Program-made: the position numbers and the translations under genes
From: Tillus elongatus
Lineage: Eukaryota; Arthropoda; Insecta; Coleoptera; Cleridae
Direction: 5' to 3'
DNA length: 64,000 nt
NCBI GenBank assembly: GCA_964006375.1
Contig: OZ023270.1
Coordinates: forward strand, 57,352,536-57,416,535
Shown: positions 60,111-64,000 of the stretch, piece by piece
How the letters are laid out: each line of letters begins with the position of its first letter
How positions within the stretch are numbered: the stretch's first letter is position 1
Notes under the pieces: model-generated
The model's database searches: none
Seen by the model: only the letters and a program-made list of their open reading frames with translations
Told to the model about the DNA's origin: nothing

Positions 60111-60340
60111 CGGCCAAAAATTTGTTAGAAAAATAATTAACAAAAGTTGGAAGAAAAATGATAATAAGTTTGTGGTGGAAAAATTAATATTAAGAACAAA
60201 ATGAATTTCACGATATGCCAGTTGAAGTTAGATTTGGTATTTGTAAATAATACAGAAGCAACGTAACCATTGATTATTCAATATATTGGGGTTTTCCTTT
60301 GTCAATGAAATTGAATACATTGTTTTTTGTGTGTTTGTGA

Positions 60341-60760
60341 TCTAACATTTTAAAATCTTATGCTCTCATTAAAAAAAAAAACAATTTAAATGCCAAAACA
60401 ATAACGCCAGTCCACAAATTCAAAATCATCCGTGCAGCGATCGACACCGAAAAGCGTTCCGATTGTTTAAACAAGAAAGATGATGGTTTTCGACTACCGA
60501 TTACCTGCAATCATATTATATCGCCATTACAAACACACAAAAAGTCCAATAAATCAATATACAATCTAACTGCTCTTTTACCCGACTCAACAAATACCTC
60601 TAACCCGTTTAATAAGCTAAGTACCGTTACTAAAGTACCTCACTTAATAAACCTTACCGACCCGACTAACGAACCTGATGACGAGATAGGTAGACGCCAC
60701 GTTACAATAGCAAAAAACTTACCACGAACAGCACGACCTGTCTCAGGCCTTATGTGTTGA
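60341..60760 (+). other. ATG-less open frame of 139 codons, unknown
   Basis: Bounded by TGA at 60338-60340 and ending TGA 60758-60760, this frame is open for 139 codons in AT-rich DNA but has no ATG until its penultimate codons. It reads, for example, KIIRAAIDTEKRSDCLNKKD, GFRLPITCNHIISPLQ and NLTALLPDSTNTSNPFNKLS. Thr, Asn, Pro and Lys are frequent. Composition changes at 60410 to a more GC- and CpG-rich state. I recognise no domain. It could be a LINE ORF1 or gag piece, an exon, or chance. Confidence 0.3.
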
Positions 60761-60761
60761 A

Positions 60762-61512
60762 CATACAGACTTGGAGACTACTTCTCTGGCTTCACTGTTG
60801 GGTTTCGTTTCTGTAGGTAAGGGCGTAGCCAGCGCGTAAGCTAACTGGAGCCAGAGGCACTTATGAATTCTAGATGTTCTCGGATGTTCTTCAACGTTTC
60901 TGTGACTAGTTTCGCTGCTTGAAAGCATTCTCAGACATATAAAAATTAAATTAGTACGAAATCATGACAACTACAAATAAAGATCTCTTGCTATGTTATG
61001 ATGTTTTGATCAAAAAATTCATCAAATTGAATATAAAATGAAACACAGATGACAGATGAGGCTTTCAAAATGTCTACGTGATGTATGTCAATATTTAACA
61101 TAAAAATAGAAGTAGCCTATAATAACTATGATAACAGTTACAACAATAAAATAACTAAACCATAACAGTAATAAAGCAGTCTCTATATAACGAAAGTATC
61201 GACATACATCAATTCATTATCTTATTATAACTTTTTCGAAAGAATAGTTAAATTTCTTTTCTTTGACTTATTTAATTAGGAAGAAGAATAGCCAAGAAAG
61301 GGGAATTCATTAAATCAGTTTGCTCATTTAAAACAAAGCAGCTATTGTCGTGTGTGTGCTTTTTGACTTCTAAAGCTTAAAAAAAGTCTAGTTTACGTTT
61401 GGCAGGCCCTTGCTCCAGTTAGCTTACGGGCTGGCTACCCCTTTCACATAAGGAAACGAAACCCAACAGAGAAGCCAGAGAAGTAGTCTCCAAGTCTGTA
61501 TGTAGTATGACC
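60762..61512. repeat. Inverted repeat pair (~90 bp arms, ~550 bp apart)
   Basis: 60764-60855 (catacagacttggagactac, ttctctggcttc, gttgggtttcgtttc, gtaagctaactggagc) is repeated in inverse at 61412-61505 with few differences. A related inverted pair surrounds the hairpin at the left end of the window. The interior is AT-rich without genes. Confidence 0.75.
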
Positions 61513-61569
61513 AGTTTCACCAAGTAAAGGCAACAACAATCAATGAATATGGTTTAACATACTGATACT

Positions 61570-63440
61570 TTATAGACGATCTCCAGTGATATTTTGGGAG
61601 TAGGCAGATTCAGGACACGCTATCGAACTACAACAACCCAACCTACCCTTATCCACCGCTCCAAGGAACAGACCGTTGTTACATATATTGTAGATTGTTT
61701 AATTAGTTGTATAGGCTTTTGGACCCCCAACGCCGTGACCTTAATGTGTCTTTTGTGCATGACTCTCTTTTCTAATGACTTTTCGTATAATCCACTCTCT
61801 TTTTCGGGGCTATTTTACCTATTGTACTTCCAAGGTATTTAAGCCTTTTGCAAAGCTTAGTAAGTGTTCTATTGTTTCTGCTGCTCCAGTGCAGTATCTG
61901 CATTTTCCAATGTCCGCCTTACTCAAATTCCTAGGCTGATACCTTACTAGGGAGTGTCCTGTGAAACGCCCTGTGATTATTCTCAAGTCGTGCTTATTCC
62001 ATTCAAGAAACAGTTCACACTTCTGTGTTAATATCGTGATGAATCGTTTTGCCTGACTTAAGCCTGGCGTTTTCCTCCAGTATGAGAGCATTTGGTTCCT
62101 CTCCAAAATATCTAGTTACATGGCTTCTTGTTCGTACACAATAGGGCTCTGGGCCATAGAATGGTGTTGTTGCTGCCCGTTATGAAAGCGTACGGCTTAC
62201 TCATTGACTTTAATGCCTTAATGCCCTGGTACCCATATAACAGTTACTTTGTTGTCCGTAGACAGTTGCTTTTTTTCAGCCCCAGGTTAATTTAGACTTG
62301 GTTTTGAAAGATCTCAGAAGCTTTAGTACTGCCTGAGAGGATGAAGATCTCTCTATTTCTTAGTCTTCTTTGTATGCTCCCCTGTCCACATAGATGTATA
62401 ACGAGCATTTCTGCTTAAAAGATGGTGAAAGTTTTTCCTAGAGACTCATACAGATGAGTTGTTAGTTACCCTTTTACTGTCTATGTTGCATACTTGGCGG
62501 TCATTTATGATCACCTCAAATGAAACTATAAAGTCCAGTTTAGCTGGCATTTGATCTGTTGATTTGGCGAGTGACTCCAATTGGATAGTTTCCAGGATCT
62601 TCAAGTGGCAAATCAAGTATCCTGGTTTGAATTTATCTGCTTGAAATAGTCTTCAGGCACTTAGTGCTGCTTCCTTCTAGATGCATATATGCAGTGAAGT
62701 AATATTCAGCATTGCCTTTATTGCAGCTATAGGGTATGCTGCCATAGCTCCTGTTATTCTAAGGAAGATCAGGCTTTACAATGTTTCCACGCTGTGTGTT
62801 CAGGCTTGTTTCGTTTTTAACCACCATACTATCGATGTGACCATGGGTATATTCAATATGCCATCCTCGGATTCAGCCTTCATGTCTTTCCTACAACTCT
62901 AAGGCTTGTCCAGACTTCCATTGTGCCTTTCGAAGCAGTTTTTTCATAGTGTGTATTCGAGTTCAGCTTTTGGTTTAAGAAGATATTGATATTTAACTTC
63001 ACTGGAAAATTGTATTCAGAATTGAAGCATTTAAATCTAGTTTCCTTCTATTTTGAATGGGATAAGAACTGTCTTATGAAAACCGGCATTAAGCCTCTCT
63101 GTCTGACACCAATTCCTTACTATATTTAGGGCTGTTTGCATTAGACTGGATATTACAGCATTATACATGTCCTCCACTGTTATGACAATATCATCTGCGT
63201 ATCCTTGGACTAGAAATCTTGTTGTACCCAGTGTAGTCAGAAGCTTATATAAACAATGAGTAACCATAGCAGAGGTGATAGCACTCCTTCTTGAGAAAAA
63301 CCGTTGCCGTCATTACTGTTACGTTGGTGTCATGATTACACGGCTTTTTAGGATTGACTCATTAGCATTGGCCCGTTTGATGGACTAATATGAGGTATTG
63401 TCAAAGGTACCCTTTATGTTTATGAATGCAGTGAGGGCTA
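61570..63440 (-). pseudogene. RNase-H-bearing non-LTR retrotransposon (R1/I-like group), 5'-truncated
   Basis: Minus strand: RT motif-A region REVALTAFINIKGTFDNTSY (the first Asp of the usual FLDIEGAFD reads Asn) at 63437-63380, then QGYADDIVITVEDM (motif C) with NIVRNWCQTERLNAGFHKTV (63267-63040). A degraded linker follows, then an RNase-H-like stretch FQAEMLVIHLCGQGSIQRRL and REIFILSGSTKASEI (about 62450-62300). Next is a C-terminal region NKHDLRIITGRFTGHSLVRY with a CRYC...H zinc-like motif (62010-61850), and a 3' UTR to 61570. Many stops. At its 5' side it abuts the foldback hairpin copy B. Clade assignment is tentative. Confidence 0.75.
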
Positions 63441-63452
63441 CTTCTCTAAGTG

Positions 63453-63680
63453 AAGATTGGAACCTGTGATCAACACTGACAAGTACACTTGGTGAACCCA
63501 AATCACCATAACACATTTTAAAAAAGACCTGACGATCGTTTCACTAATCAAGTTGGCGTCATCAGAGGATGAACAGTTCTCTGATGACGCTAACTTGGTT
63601 AGTGCAACGATCGTCAGGTCTCTTTTAAAATGTGTTGTGGTGATTTGGGTTCTCCAAGTGTACTTGGCTAGTTCTTTCGC
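63453..63680. repeat. Foldback hairpin repeat, copy B
   Basis: Arms 63477-63570 and 63580-63661 are inverse of each other (aatcaccataacacatttta, gacctgacgatcgtt, ggcgtcatcagagga). The flanks (gaagattggaacctg, gacaagtacacttgg) match those of copy A at 353-400. Within each copy the arms agree, but between copies A and B a ~17-bp arm segment differs. Confidence 0.8.
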
Positions 63681-63769
63681 CACAAAAGTTTTTTTCTATA
63701 CACCTCACTAAATAGTGTAGCGCATCTAATGTGGAGCAATATGGAGCGGTTTTTTAAAATTTTTATTTC

Positions 63770-64000
63770 AATAACACACCCTGAGGGCTCACAGCCTAAA
63801 TACTATCGTACACGGTGTCGACAAGGAGGAAAGAGGCAACTTGTTAATTCTGGACTTGAAGGTTTGGAGATTCGGAGGAGAAGGAAAAACATGTGCCGGC
63901 AAGGAATTTCAAAACTCGGAAGTTCTCGTGACAAAAGAGCGGGCATAACAAAATGTTCTATGTCTGGTGACCTGGACAGTAAAAGGGTGCATTCGCTCTA
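63770..64000 (-). mobile_element. Jockey/CR1-like LINE 3' end, runs off the window
   Basis: From the poly-T side (tttttaaaatttttatttca), the sequence cacaccctgagggctcacag, ctaaatactatcgt and ggaggagaaggaaaaacatg repeats 8660-8890 almost base for base. It is therefore a second 3' end of the LINE nested in the hAT transposon, same strand. The C-terminal coding tail (PRT..LWN-type) is visible in frame with small differences. The rest of the element lies beyond position 64000. Confidence 0.88.

Overview
This window is AT-rich nuclear DNA from an invertebrate animal, most likely an insect or another arthropod. Three things point that way: the transposon families present, split coding fragments with introns, and a fragment of mitochondrial ND2 that stays open only under the invertebrate mitochondrial code. 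I found no intact host protein-coding gene and no rRNA, functional tRNA or CRISPR. It reads as a transposon graveyard with deep nesting. The species cannot be named from the sequence.

Layout. 0-7.4 kb: a foldback hairpin repeat, two tRNA-derived SINEs on the minus strand, half of an inverted-repeat element with a GATGCAATACCGG-type array, a Tc1/mariner-type element (3.66-5.24 kb) holding a transposase remnant and an RTE-like LINE tail, and a copy of a dispersed repeat here called the GACGCAGC family. 7.53-16.40 kb: one old hAT transposon with terminal inverted repeats and an 8-bp target duplication. Its BED-finger transposase is split by a jockey/CR1-like LINE, and its 3' side is filled by a GACGCAGC element, itself split by a probable solo LTR. 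16.4-29.9 kb: mostly unassigned AT-rich DNA with a diverged ~1.2-kb duplicated segment, a SINE with a perfect 14-bp target duplication, a transposase N-terminus with a putative intron, a long-TIR MITE with a 9-bp target duplication, a nested foldback element and two LINE fragments. 30-33 kb: another transposase remnant and inverted-repeat elements. 33.5-38 kb: a GC-richer promoter/exon-like block followed by ~90-bp and 49-bp tandem repeats. 39.3-41 kb: a pogo-type transposase. 42.6-43.9 kb: a non-autonomous TIR element. 44-50.5 kb: four more Tc1/mariner remnants, including a nearly complete DD41D-type element with ~420-bp TIRs. 50.6-50.9 kb: the ND2 NUMT. 51-53.6 kb: a LINE tail and a GACGCAGC element split by a 406-bp solo LTR. 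54.5-58.1 kb: a Dong/R4-type non-LTR retrotransposon inside a (TAA)n microsatellite. 58.8-64 kb: a GACGCAGC copy, a SINE, an ATG-less open frame, an RNase-H-bearing LINE and a second hairpin repeat.

The strongest theme is the link between microsatellites and transposons. There are 23 (TA)n tracts of about 55-170 bp, around 2.1 kb in all. Many sit at one fixed place inside the GACGCAGC family. Two are split by later insertions (a TA-targeting mariner element and a solo LTR), and the (TAA)n tract carries a Dong/R4 element, a clade known for that target. All boundaries were read by eye. Pseudogene coordinates are approximate where frameshifts occur.
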